From an uncultured Bdellovibrionales bacterium (GTDB lineage Bacteria; Bdellovibrionota; Bdellovibrionia; Bdellovibrionales; Bdellovibrionaceae): 53,951 nt of DNA. Of the stretch, positions 44,835 to 52,711 are shown in pieces. A program made the position numbers and the translations under genes. The notes beneath the pieces are model-generated. The model had not been told where the DNA came from, searched no databases, and saw only the letters and a program-made list of their open reading frames with translations. The stretch's first letter is position 1, and each line of letters opens with the position of its first letter. Location: positions 1 through 53,951 of the forward strand of contig CAIYID010000086.1 in assembly GCA_903926205.1 (NCBI GenBank), written 5' to 3'.

Positions 44835-46217
44835 ATGAAAAAAATATTTCTGGTGGTCATTCCGCTACTCACGATTCTGCTGATTTACACTCATCAGATA
44901 TTATGGAGTCCCATTCATGGTGACGGAGCGGTTTACTCTCACTTGATGAAGGAGTTTTCAGAGACCGGTCAGTTGCATTGGCGAACCACGGTGACTGATG
45001 GTGCCGGTGAAAACGGTATTTTTACCGATCACCCTTATCTGTTTTTTATCTATAGTTATCCCTTCGTTAAAATTTTTGGTTCGAGTGATTGGGCAATTAA
45101 AATTCCAAATATTTTAGTCGCACTTTTTATTGTGTATCTACTATTTCTGATGGCAGGCCGAGGCCCCTTCGGGCTGCTCACTGGATTTATTTTAGCAATA
45201 AATCCAACCTTCGAACTTCAAACTCGTCAGCCGATGCTGGACCCTTTAGCGCAGGCTTTGGCGATGAGTTCTTTGGCCTTGATTTACCTCCGAAGAAACT
45301 TTTTTTATGCCGGACTTATACTGGGCCTTGCTTTTTTAACCAAAGGGCTCGAGCTCCTTCCAAATTTAGCTGGGATTTTTCTATTTTCACTTTTAGTGAT
45401 TCACGAAGATCGAAAAACGAAAAACGTTTCCTATCTGAGAGCCGCTACAAAGTTCTTCTTGGGTTTGAGTCTCCCGATCATCGCCTGGTTTCTATGGGAT
45501 TTTCTCTGGAACCACGGTCTGTGGTGCCAAGGTTATTATGAACGGCAATTCGCACATCGGTTTTTCACTTCTAGCAATCAGGCGAAGCCTTTTTCTTTGG
45601 GTTTTGTTTTTGAGTTATTTAATGTTTTTGAGCCGCAGCTTTTTTTATTTATTATTGGCAGCCTTTGGCTCTGGAAAACAAAAAAGTCTTTCAGTCTTTT
45701 ATGGAAATACAATGTCATTTATATTTTCTTCACTTGTCTGGCGTTTACGCTCATCAAAAAAGTAGCCCTCCAACATTATACGGGAATCTTTTTATCGACC
45801 TCTTTGGCGCTCGGGATGATGGCGAAAGAATTTTATGAGACTCGCTCTCTGCAGTGGCAATTAATTTTTAAACGCATGACAAACGCTCTATCCCTGATTT
45901 CTTTTGTCGGCATGATTGGCGCTTCGATTTATTTTTGGACAACGCCTTTTAATAAACAGGATCTTTGGGGAAATATTTTAGCGGCTCGAACGCAGCTAAA
46001 TCAATCTCCGCAAACTCCCGTCTTAATAGATACTGGAGTTTTTGATTATTATGGCCTTCTGTACACGGCCCAATGGTATTGGCCCAATCCAGTTTATTCC
46101 ACCAACGAGCGCGAGCTTGTGAAAAAGCTTCTGACCACCCAAGGGAAAAAAGAAATCTTTTTAGTGCGAGGCCTCGATCCTCAACGTTTTTCGATTGAAA
46201 AACAAATTCTTGAGTAA
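44835..46217 (+). CDS. GT-C membrane glycosyltransferase, family 39/ArnT-like
   Basis: This is a 460-residue polytopic membrane protein with roughly ten hydrophobic segments. The first periplasmic loop holds SPIHGDGAVYSHL, whose Asp fits the catalytic acidic residue of the PMT/ArnT fold, and later LQTRQPMLDPLA and LAFLTKGLELLPNLA are typical of dolichyl/undecaprenyl-phosphate-sugar mannosyltransferase-type enzymes. It would transfer a lipid-linked sugar to lipid A or a protein at the periplasmic face. The C-terminal about 80 residues are soluble. It probably forms a transcription unit with kdsA, which fits a role in the envelope; the acceptor is unknown. Confidence 0.88.
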   Translation: MKKIFLVVIPLLTILLIYTHQILWSPIHGDGAVYSHLMKEFSETGQLHWRTTVTDGAGENGIFTDHPYLFFIYSYPFVKIFGSSDWAIKIPNILVALFIVYLLFLMAGRGPFGLLTGFILAINPTFELQTRQPMLDPLAQALAMSSLALIYLRRNFFYAGLILGLAFLTKGLELLPNLAGIFLFSLLVIHEDRKTKNVSYLRAATKFFLGLSLPIIAWFLWDFLWNHGLWCQGYYERQFAHRFFTSSNQAKPFSLGFVFELFNVFEPQLFLFIIGSLWLWKTKKSFSLLWKYNVIYIFFTCLAFTLIKKVALQHYTGIFLSTSLALGMMAKEFYETRSLQWQLIFKRMTNALSLISFVGMIGASIYFWTTPFNKQDLWGNILAARTQLNQSPQTPVLIDTGVFDYYGLLYTAQWYWPNPVYSTNERELVKKLLTTQGKKEIFLVRGLDPQRFSIEKQILE

Positions 46218-46233
46218 TTGGGCTTTCCAAGGA

Positions 46234-47139
46234 TCACGGCTGAGGAGCTGGCTCCTCGGGAACATGGACGACATAGTCCACTCCAAATTCATTTTTGGTA
46301 TCGCTCACATCAAGGCCGAAAAAAGTTTTCTCTAGTCCCATTTTCTCCGCCGCTTGAGCCACGCGTTGGCTGATGTTGTTTGATCGGTCAGAAATTTCCA
46401 TTTTTAAACCACCGGCCAAATGAACAACCTTCGTTCGCACACCCATCTCGTTAAGAATACGATCTGCCGTCTTGCCAGGAGGAAAGACCCCGGCATGATT
46501 GACGCCACAATAAACCATGATTTTTGCTTTGGGCTCTTTTTTGAGAATATTTTGAATAACATTGGCCCAAAAAATATTTTGCTCTTCCATCTGTCCCAAA
46601 TGGAGAGGGGTATCCAGTCCAACAATTTTGATCTTATTTTGTATAGCGGCCTCTGCTAGCTCCATGTACTTTCCGGGAATAAAATCCCAGTCATAGAACT
46701 GCTCGTTCAGAATTCGGCGCTGACTCACAGGACGATCAAGTTCAGGTTGAGCGGAAGCCTCCAGCATTTCAAAAGCGAGATGAGTTATCTTTCCGTGCTT
46801 CTTGAAATTGATCAATTGTCGTATCGACTCATCCTTCGCAGGTGAAACCTCATGCCACTCGCCAAAAAAATAGACCTGAACATTTGGGTCCCAAAGTTTT
46901 TCACGAGCCAAAGGCTCTCTCTTTTTCAGCAGTTCATTAAAATTGTATGACGTTTGTTCCCATTGAGAAGCGGCCACCTTAGCCGAAGAAAAAATCGTCA
47001 TGCCTGTAACAAAAAGACTTATAATAATAAAAAATTGCACAGATGGGGACATCTTTATTCCGCTTTCTTTCTTTGGAACTTTTTCTTTCAGCTTTGGAAC
47101 TTTACTTTGGGCTTTGGAACGGAACGGAACCGAACGCAT
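46234..47139 (-). CDS. ChaN/TIKI-superfamily protein, membrane-anchored
   Basis: The soluble domain has the superfamily's conserved sites: VYFFGEWHEVSPAKDES (GE-x-H), HLAFEMLEASAQPEL, and MVYCGVNHAGVFP (GxxHxG), residues that in relatives bind haem or metal or act as a hydrolase. A hydrophobic segment (about 34-52) anchors or exports it. The ATG at 47139 gives 301 residues; ATG 47052 (MSPSVQ) would remove a basic tail encoded by short direct repeats (TTTGGAAC three times, 47072-47120, then GGAAC twice). Neither has a strong ribosome binding site. It converges with the glycosyltransferase gene. The ligand is unknown. Confidence 0.82.
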   Translation of the reverse strand: MRSVPFRSKAQSKVPKLKEKVPKKESGIKMSPSVQFFIIISLFVTGMTIFSSAKVAASQWEQTSYNFNELLKKREPLAREKLWDPNVQVYFFGEWHEVSPAKDESIRQLINFKKHGKITHLAFEMLEASAQPELDRPVSQRRILNEQFYDWDFIPGKYMELAEAAIQNKIKIVGLDTPLHLGQMEEQNIFWANVIQNILKKEPKAKIMVYCGVNHAGVFPPGKTADRILNEMGVRTKVVHLAGGLKMEISDRSNNISQRVAQAAEKMGLEKTFFGLDVSDTKNEFGVDYVVHVPEEPAPQP

Positions 47140-47458
47140 TTTTTCAGTTTAGTTGAGGCCGATGTTATAAAACAGACGTTATTTTCCTGACATAGGAACA
47201 GAGACAAAAATGGGCACTCAGGCGTTTTTACTTCTTTAATAACGATGACTTATCTTGAAAAGAATTTTTGAATTTTTTTCTAAAAATGGACAAATATTTG
47301 GGATTAAAATTTCTTTTTTCTGACGTATCATCAAATGTGTCTACAAGGAAGTCTTGTCCAATACAGTCTTCTGATGTTCATAAAAGCATTTTTATGGATC
47401 GACCTTGATATTTTCTCAAGGTCGTATAAGTATTAAGTTTTATAGATCGAGGCTAACG
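47140..47458. other. AT-rich divergent region with a perfect inverted repeat
   Basis: These 319 bases separate the ChaN-like gene (minus) from the FkbM gene (plus). They are AT-rich with several T-tracts around 47270-47320. Near the FkbM end is a perfect nine-base inverted repeat, CGACCTTGA (47400-47408) and TCAAGGTCG (47416-47424), with a seven-base spacer, 34 bases before the ATG. It may be an operator or 5' hairpin. No gene is apparent. Confidence 0.65.
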
Positions 47459-48157
47459 ATGAAATCATATGATTTATTTCAAGAGACAAAAAGAATTGGT
47501 TTACCCATAAAAAATGCCGTTGAAATTGGCGTCTTTTTTTCCAAAAACTGCGTCTTAAAAAACTTCATCGATGCTGGTACGATGACCACTCTTGTTGAAG
47601 CCGACCCGCTTTGCATCGAAGATATTAGAAAAAACTTTGGATCCCTGCAAAACGTAAAAATTGAGGCACGAGCAATTTGGGATGAGCGCAAGACTCTTAG
47701 CTTTTTTCGAGCAGGAGCTTCCACTTTCGCGAGTGATGTCAACGGAAGCCCAGCCCAAGTCAACGATTCCTACAAGCGCAAGGAGAAAGACCGTTTTGAA
47801 GTTGAGGCTATTCCTTTTAGCGACATCGACGATGGAAAGTTTAATTTGGTCTTGATCGATGTCGAGGGAGCCGAATGGAACGTGCTTAAAACTCTGGTTA
47901 GCCGGCCAGAAGTTTTATCTTTGGAAATGCGAGCAGGACTTTATCAAAACCCTAACAGTCTCAAAATTCAAGAATGGCTTAAAGAAAATAATTATAAATT
48001 GTGGTTTCACAACGATGTTGATTCAGTTTTTATTCACCAAAATCATCAACTTCAAAATATTCACAAACTTCGCTATGGCCTGATCAATCTGCGCACAGAT
48101 GTTCTGTACAGCATTGAAAACACCAAGAAACGATTACGACGAAAGTTGAAGGGTTAG
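47459..48157 (+). CDS. FkbM-family methyltransferase
   Basis: ATG 47459 is preceded by GAGG and gives 232 residues. The FkbM methyltransferase pattern is clear: AVEIGVFFSKNC (motif I), TLVEADPLCIEDIRKNF (acidic end of beta-2), VEAIPFSDID, and LVLIDVEGAEWNVLKTL, the hallmark segment of the family. FkbM enzymes O-methylate sugars or polyketides, and many sit in surface-glycan loci, which fits kdsA and the glycosyltransferase nearby. The acceptor is unknown. The C-terminus is basic. No cotranscribed gene follows on this strand. Confidence 0.88.
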   Translation: MKSYDLFQETKRIGLPIKNAVEIGVFFSKNCVLKNFIDAGTMTTLVEADPLCIEDIRKNFGSLQNVKIEARAIWDERKTLSFFRAGASTFASDVNGSPAQVNDSYKRKEKDRFEVEAIPFSDIDDGKFNLVLIDVEGAEWNVLKTLVSRPEVLSLEMRAGLYQNPNSLKIQEWLKENNYKLWFHNDVDSVFIHQNHQLQNIHKLRYGLINLRTDVLYSIENTKKRLRRKLKG

Positions 48158-48227
48158 AGGTCGGACCGATTGGTTGGTTTTTGACCTTCTTGATTCTTCG
48201 TTGAGCAAAAAAACAATGAAGGCGTCT

Positions 48228-49868
48228 TTACGTACTGATTTCGATCGGTACGAAACCGGCCAATGATTTTGGTAGCAACTTAATTTTGAGTGTTTCACAG
48301 TAACTTTTAATCTCTGGCTCTTCGTAATGACTCGTTACAAGCACAACATTTTCCTGCAATTTTAGTTGTTTGATCAGCTCAATTCCCGTGGTGTTCTGAC
48401 CAAGAAATTCGTAGTCGATCAGATAAAGCGGCTTTGGATCTACAGTAAGACCCGCTTTTATAAATTCTTTAAACTCATTGGCAGAAGTGAAGTTTTTTAG
48501 AGAAATATTTCTTTCTGTTGCTTGAATGCTTTCTAGTCGTTCGCTCCAGATTTGGTGGATGGTCAGGTCATCATCAAGACTAATCACCTGTTGACCGCTT
48601 TTAAGATTTATCGAGTCAAGAAACCAAGACGGATTTTCAATTCTTGGGAGTTGAATGTCGATCAAAGTTCCAATTCCCAACTGAGATGAAATATGCAACT
48701 TGCCACCCATCGCCTCAATAGCTTTTATTGCATGGTAGACGCCAAGTCCTGATCCCGACAGTGGATCTTCCTTACCATAAGTCACACCTGCTTCACCAAG
48801 TTTTGCCAAAATCTCTGGCGGCATGCCTTTGCCATTATCACGGATCGAAAGTTGAACTTTGTCTTTATACCCTCGAACTGCAACAGTAATCGAGCCTTTT
48901 TTTTCAGGGAAAGCCTCGACTGAATTATTAATGCTATTCGAGATCACTCGCGCTAATTCTTTTCCATCCGCAGAGACAAATGATCCAAAACTATGTTTGA
49001 AATCAGACTCAATAGTCACTCCGATTTGATCACGAAACTGGATGCGTTTTTCGGAGACTATTCCATCAATGAAGGCTGGCAAAAGAATCATTTCAAATTT
49101 ATCTGAATTTTTCTTAAGAGTTGATATCTCTGATAATTTTGTAACCGGTGACAAGCTACTCGGCTTGCCCTTTGCAAAAAGATCATTAGCTATGTCGTTA
49201 ATACGTTGAATAGAATTGCGAAGAATCAAACGTTTTTCCTCAGGAACTTCTTTAAGACTAGCAGAAAGCATATTAAGAGCTGACAAAGGGGAGCGAATGT
49301 CATGAGCCACTTGACGTGAAAGTAATTCTGACGCTTTGGCCTTCTCCTGGATAAGATTAGAGTCCCACTGCAATCTCAACTTACCGGCGGCTTGTCGGTA
49401 AAAAATAATAGCCAGCAATCCATAGCAAAAACTGAGTGCGACTGATAGCCACCAACCAGAAAACAATTGGTAAGAAAAAATCAGTTCAGCTGCTGTTGAG
49501 TCCTCATCACCCTTATTAAATGGAATTAAGATTTTAAAATGAGCATTAAAATTTGAATGGCTAGACTCATCCTGAACAAGAAATTCTGATGAATTAATAT
49601 GGTCCACCACTCTGACATCCACAAAATTTGGAAAAGCAGAAGCGTTTAATAAAGCCACCATTGCTCGCTGGTCTTGGGACAATAATGATTTGCGAAGGGA
49701 TTTAATAACTAATTCAGCCGCTGATTTTTTTTGATAATAATTTGTTACTTCATTCAGCAAAAGTGTCATTATCGAAAAAACGATAAGACCAAATAAAAGC
49801 TGACGCCGAATTGTTTTTAAACGTTCTTCTAACCAAGAGGATGTGGAAACTTCTTTATTATCTCCCAT
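48228..49868 (-). CDS. Hybrid sensor histidine kinase with C-terminal receiver-like domain
   Basis: Two membrane segments (about 24-40 and 140-157) enclose a periplasmic sensor of about 100 residues. HisKA follows (VAHDIRSPLSALNML, H189), then HATPase: N box NSINNSVEAF (about 311), G1 RDNGKGMP, and G2 GSGLGVYHAI. The last about 125 residues resemble a receiver: acidic pair in ISLDDDLTIH, phosphoacceptor Asp in LYLIDYEFLG (D485), Thr in VTSHYEE, and Lys-Pro inverted as PKS near K534. AGAGGA precedes the ATG. It overlaps the 3' end of the YcaO gene by 40 bases, so it belongs to the azole operon. No DNA-binding domain is present, so a separate output regulator is expected. Confidence 0.9.
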   Translation of the reverse strand: MGDNKEVSTSSWLEERLKTIRRQLLFGLIVFSIMTLLLNEVTNYYQKKSAAELVIKSLRKSLLSQDQRAMVALLNASAFPNFVDVRVVDHINSSEFLVQDESSHSNFNAHFKILIPFNKGDEDSTAAELIFSYQLFSGWWLSVALSFCYGLLAIIFYRQAAGKLRLQWDSNLIQEKAKASELLSRQVAHDIRSPLSALNMLSASLKEVPEEKRLILRNSIQRINDIANDLFAKGKPSSLSPVTKLSEISTLKKNSDKFEMILLPAFIDGIVSEKRIQFRDQIGVTIESDFKHSFGSFVSADGKELARVISNSINNSVEAFPEKKGSITVAVRGYKDKVQLSIRDNGKGMPPEILAKLGEAGVTYGKEDPLSGSGLGVYHAIKAIEAMGGKLHISSQLGIGTLIDIQLPRIENPSWFLDSINLKSGQQVISLDDDLTIHQIWSERLESIQATERNISLKNFTSANEFKEFIKAGLTVDPKPLYLIDYEFLGQNTTGIELIKQLKLQENVVLVTSHYEEPEIKSYCETLKIKLLPKSLAGFVPIEIST

Positions 49869-50824
49869 TTTATATCCTCTGCTTTCTTAAATCTTTTAAA
49901 GTTTACTTTACTCTCAATTGTATTTCCAAAAAATAAGCCTTGCAATGCCTCACACTTTGATTGAGCCACAAAATATGGTAATTGATCGAACGGAGTTGGA
50001 AGATCAATAAAGCGCTCACTAAATTGCAACTCTGACTTATTTTTTTGTGATGGAACTTCTCGAGCCCTAGGTTTTAGCCATTTCATAGCTTCTTGCGCAT
50101 AATCTAAGTCCATCGCTAACGCCATATGTTCTAAGGGGCCTGGATCTGCAATTTTATTAAACGAATCTAAATTTATGCTTTTTCGTTTATTCAAATCTGT
50201 AACGGCAACAACCAGATGGCGACAACACTCCCAAAATGCCTTTTCAGCAGCTAATTCCAAAGTCTCATCGCAGCCCAATCCTATACACAGTCCGAAAGGA
50301 TTATTCGATTTCAGTCCATCGCCAACAGCGAGAACTACTTTTTCATCCGTCAAACTTTGAAGTTCACTCAAATTAAAATTCACTCCATTATAATCAAAAA
50401 ATTCGTGGCAACAATGTGCTGTCGTACTCAAACATTCTTTAAAATTTATGGAATTGGGGCTCTGTTGGCAGAGGTAATGGTAAAAAAATGAGTCCCTTTC
50501 AACAATCTCCCGTCGTGCTAATATTTTAACTCGGTCTTTAGTAGTATGAGCGGCAAATCCATTTGAGGTTCCTTGTTTGCTGTTAATCATTGCCGCTCTT
50601 TCGGTGAGCTCCGCTAACGCCTTTGTTAAAGCCAGCTCTTCACTGAGCCCTGTCGCCCCGCCCGTAAGTCGACGATCCATGAAAACACATTCAACAGAAC
50701 AATCGAAGAAGTTAACACCTACTGTGCTTGGCCATTTATAAGCCGTAATTTTTATATTAAGGGCTTTCTGATATTCACGAATCCAGGAAATGATTTTTTG
50801 AGCTATTCTTTGTGAATCATCCAC
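49829..50824 (-). CDS. YcaO-domain protein, putative azoline cyclodehydratase
   Basis: YcaO enzymes use ATP to activate peptide amides; with partner proteins they cyclise Cys/Ser/Thr to azolines. The ATP-site elements are present: LSEELALTKALAELTERAAM (E72, E75, R76), the loop SNGFAAHTT (about 87-95), REIVERDSF (E106, E109, R110), and GLGCDETLELAAEKAFWECCRH. The C-terminus is FPHPLG, close to the Pro-rich PxPxP tail of azole-forming YcaOs but one Pro short. No E1-like (ThiF) domain is fused. GTG 50824 is preferred: it overlaps the upstream gene by 22 bases, whereas a TTG at 50866 overlaps by 64. The length is 331 residues. The kinase gene overlaps its 3' end. Confidence 0.92.
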   Translation of the reverse strand: MDDSQRIAQKIISWIREYQKALNIKITAYKWPSTVGVNFFDCSVECVFMDRRLTGGATGLSEELALTKALAELTERAAMINSKQGTSNGFAAHTTKDRVKILARREIVERDSFFYHYLCQQSPNSINFKECLSTTAHCCHEFFDYNGVNFNLSELQSLTDEKVVLAVGDGLKSNNPFGLCIGLGCDETLELAAEKAFWECCRHLVVAVTDLNKRKSINLDSFNKIADPGPLEHMALAMDLDYAQEAMKWLKPRAREVPSQKNKSELQFSERFIDLPTPFDQLPYFVAQSKCEALQGLFFGNTIESKVNFKRFKKAEDIKWEIIKKFPHPLG

Positions 50825-52314
50825 AATGGTGTTCCCGCAAACATATTGTAAAGATCCGCCGACCAAGGTTTTCGCGCAAGGGCGTAGAACGAAGAAACTC
50901 CGATAGGAACAGCTATTCCTTCTTGCAACAGCTTCATATGAATTTTTTGTAGTTCCTGAAAGCGAAGTTTATCATCGACAATATTAACCAAACCGTCGAG
51001 CCATGAATAAAACTCTTGATCACTAAATCCAAAGAGGCCCTTCGCTTGAGTATAAGAAAGTAATGATAGATTTTCAAAAAAACCTGAATCGGTAAATGAT
51101 ATTAAAACGTCAGGTTCTTCGTTTTCTTTGGGTATATGTGCGCCTGGAAGATCCTTCACAAGCGCTTCTAATTGAAACGGATAAAGAACTTGAGAGTCCA
51201 CTGCAAATTTTATATGCGAATAGTCGCTCATGTTTATAAAACTCTGTGCCAATATTTTTTTTTGAGTGTCTCCGAGACTCGACTCTCCTACGACTCCAAA
51301 AAACTCACGTGTTGGGCTAAGCCCCAATTGATCTCTTAGTTGTTCTAAAACTTTTTCTCTCAACAGATTACCAATATAAAGTCGTTGTTTGGAATCAAAT
51401 CGCTCTCTACCAGTTGTTGTAAACTCTGAATATATTAAATTGATAGGAAGAGTCTGATGCAAATTATCATGATTTTTATCAAAAAGGCTTAAAATTTCCT
51501 TTGTATGATAAACATGATACGTGGGAATTAAATCTACAACACCCTTCCGATAAGCTTCTATTAATGATCGGCCACGGACAGGAACATAATCGATAATTTT
51601 TGGGTTCGACTTCTCACTGAGAAAATGGCCCTCTTTTATTTCAAATTTCGCAGAGCCATCTGAAGAAATACTTGAAATAAAATATGGTCCGCTGGTCAAA
51701 TCAAATCTTACAATTGGAAGATTTGGGTCAGAAAAATTAACTGCCTTATGCGGAATTATTGCAAAATCCGGATTCGCAAGTAAGGGTAAGAAATATTTGA
51801 TGATATTCTTACTCTTAAGAGAAATAATAACTCGTTTATCTTCACTGATTTTAATTCCTGCAATATCATTTGAAGTATAATCAGGTCCTTCCAAAAAATT
51901 TATCAACTTACCATGGGTATTTTTATTTAAAATAACCAATCGTTTTAAAGAATCATAGACATCAGTTTCATCAAGAAACTCACCGTTCCCGATCGGAACA
52001 TTTTTTTTAATTTTAAAATAGATCTTATTCTCAATAATTTGATAAGACTCCGCCAATGAAGCCTGAAGATCCCCAGCTTTATCAAAGTACAATAGACTTG
52101 AGTATATACTGCGAACTAAATTTGATTGTTGAGCATCTTCAATATTAGCGGGGTCTAATTTGGTTAGATCTTGAAATGCCCATCCCGCCACTTTCAAATG
52201 CCCGTTATTATCATCCATCCTAGATTTGCTCCAATAATAAACAACAAAGAACAAAATCACGCTGACAAAAGAGGCAGAAAAAACTATTACCGATTTATAG
52301 GCATTCTTTCTCAT
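50803..52314 (-). CDS. Membrane-anchored peptide-binding protein (SBP family 5)
   Basis: The 503-residue product has a single N-terminal membrane segment (about 9-27) without a cleavage or lipobox pattern, then a DppA/OppA-type solute-binding fold: LTKLDPANIEDAQQSNLVRSIYSSLLYFD, LAESYQIIENKIYFKIKKNV, and a C-terminal domain ending in PLWMIHKE. Family 5 proteins bind oligopeptides and usually feed an ABC importer, but no permease is present here. Anchoring and cotranscription with a histidine kinase suggest it might present a peptide to the kinase sensor; that is inference. Its ATG overlaps the stop of the small peptide gene (TAATG), and it overlaps ycaO downstream. Confidence 0.88.
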   Translation of the reverse strand: MRKNAYKSVIVFSASFVSVILFFVVYYWSKSRMDDNNGHLKVAGWAFQDLTKLDPANIEDAQQSNLVRSIYSSLLYFDKAGDLQASLAESYQIIENKIYFKIKKNVPIGNGEFLDETDVYDSLKRLVILNKNTHGKLINFLEGPDYTSNDIAGIKISEDKRVIISLKSKNIIKYFLPLLANPDFAIIPHKAVNFSDPNLPIVRFDLTSGPYFISSISSDGSAKFEIKEGHFLSEKSNPKIIDYVPVRGRSLIEAYRKGVVDLIPTYHVYHTKEILSLFDKNHDNLHQTLPINLIYSEFTTTGRERFDSKQRLYIGNLLREKVLEQLRDQLGLSPTREFFGVVGESSLGDTQKKILAQSFINMSDYSHIKFAVDSQVLYPFQLEALVKDLPGAHIPKENEEPDVLISFTDSGFFENLSLLSYTQAKGLFGFSDQEFYSWLDGLVNIVDDKLRFQELQKIHMKLLQEGIAVPIGVSSFYALARKPWSADLYNMFAGTPLWMIHKE

Positions 52315-52640
52315 TAATCCTTCATGCAGGCACGAGTCGAATCCGACCCATTGACTGCACTATGTTCCCACTTCAAAAGTCCTTCTTTATGAAGTTTCTC
52401 AAATAGTGAACCATTAATATGCACTTCTTGAGTCTCAGGATCAACTTGCACGAGCTGATTCACTAGACTTTGGTCAATATCAATTATTCTTTGGGATTCG
52501 TTTAGGGAAAAATCAGAATTTGCTGAGCTCAGCGATTTTGCCTGCGCTTGCAAACTAGAGGTAGCAACTGCCGCGAGCAAAGCTATACCGCATTTTTTTC
52601 TTAAACTGAGTTTTGATTATGCTGATTCAGAAATTGACAT
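52314..52640 (-). CDS. Small Sec-type secreted peptide with in-frame TAA at codon 8
   Basis: ATG 52640 has a near-ideal ribosome binding site (GGAGG, nine bases upstream) and reads MSISESA, then TAA (52617-52619). The same frame continues for 100 codons with a textbook signal peptide: SKLSLRKKCGI, a hydrophobic ALLAAVATSS core, and LQAQA as cleavage site. The mature part (about 75 residues) contains IIDIDQSLVNQLVQVDPET and ends NGSDSTRACMKD. A TTG at 52580 is the only standard start after the stop and would remove the basic n-region. The gene is the first in the operon (TAATG into the next gene) and is a candidate YcaO substrate. A single C-to-T change or sequence error (CAA to TAA) would explain the stop. 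Confidence 0.6.
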
Positions 52641-52649
52641 ATTTTATCG

Positions 52650-52654
52650 CCTCC
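52650..52654 (-). promoter_or_regulatory. Ribosome binding site before ATG 52640
   Basis: On the minus strand GGAGG lies nine bases before ATG 52640. It supports translation starting there despite the TAA seven codons later. Confidence 0.7.
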
Positions 52655-52711
52655 GCGAAAATTTCATGTAACTTACTATAAGTTTGAGCAATCCAAAAGC
52701 CAGGTGTATTT

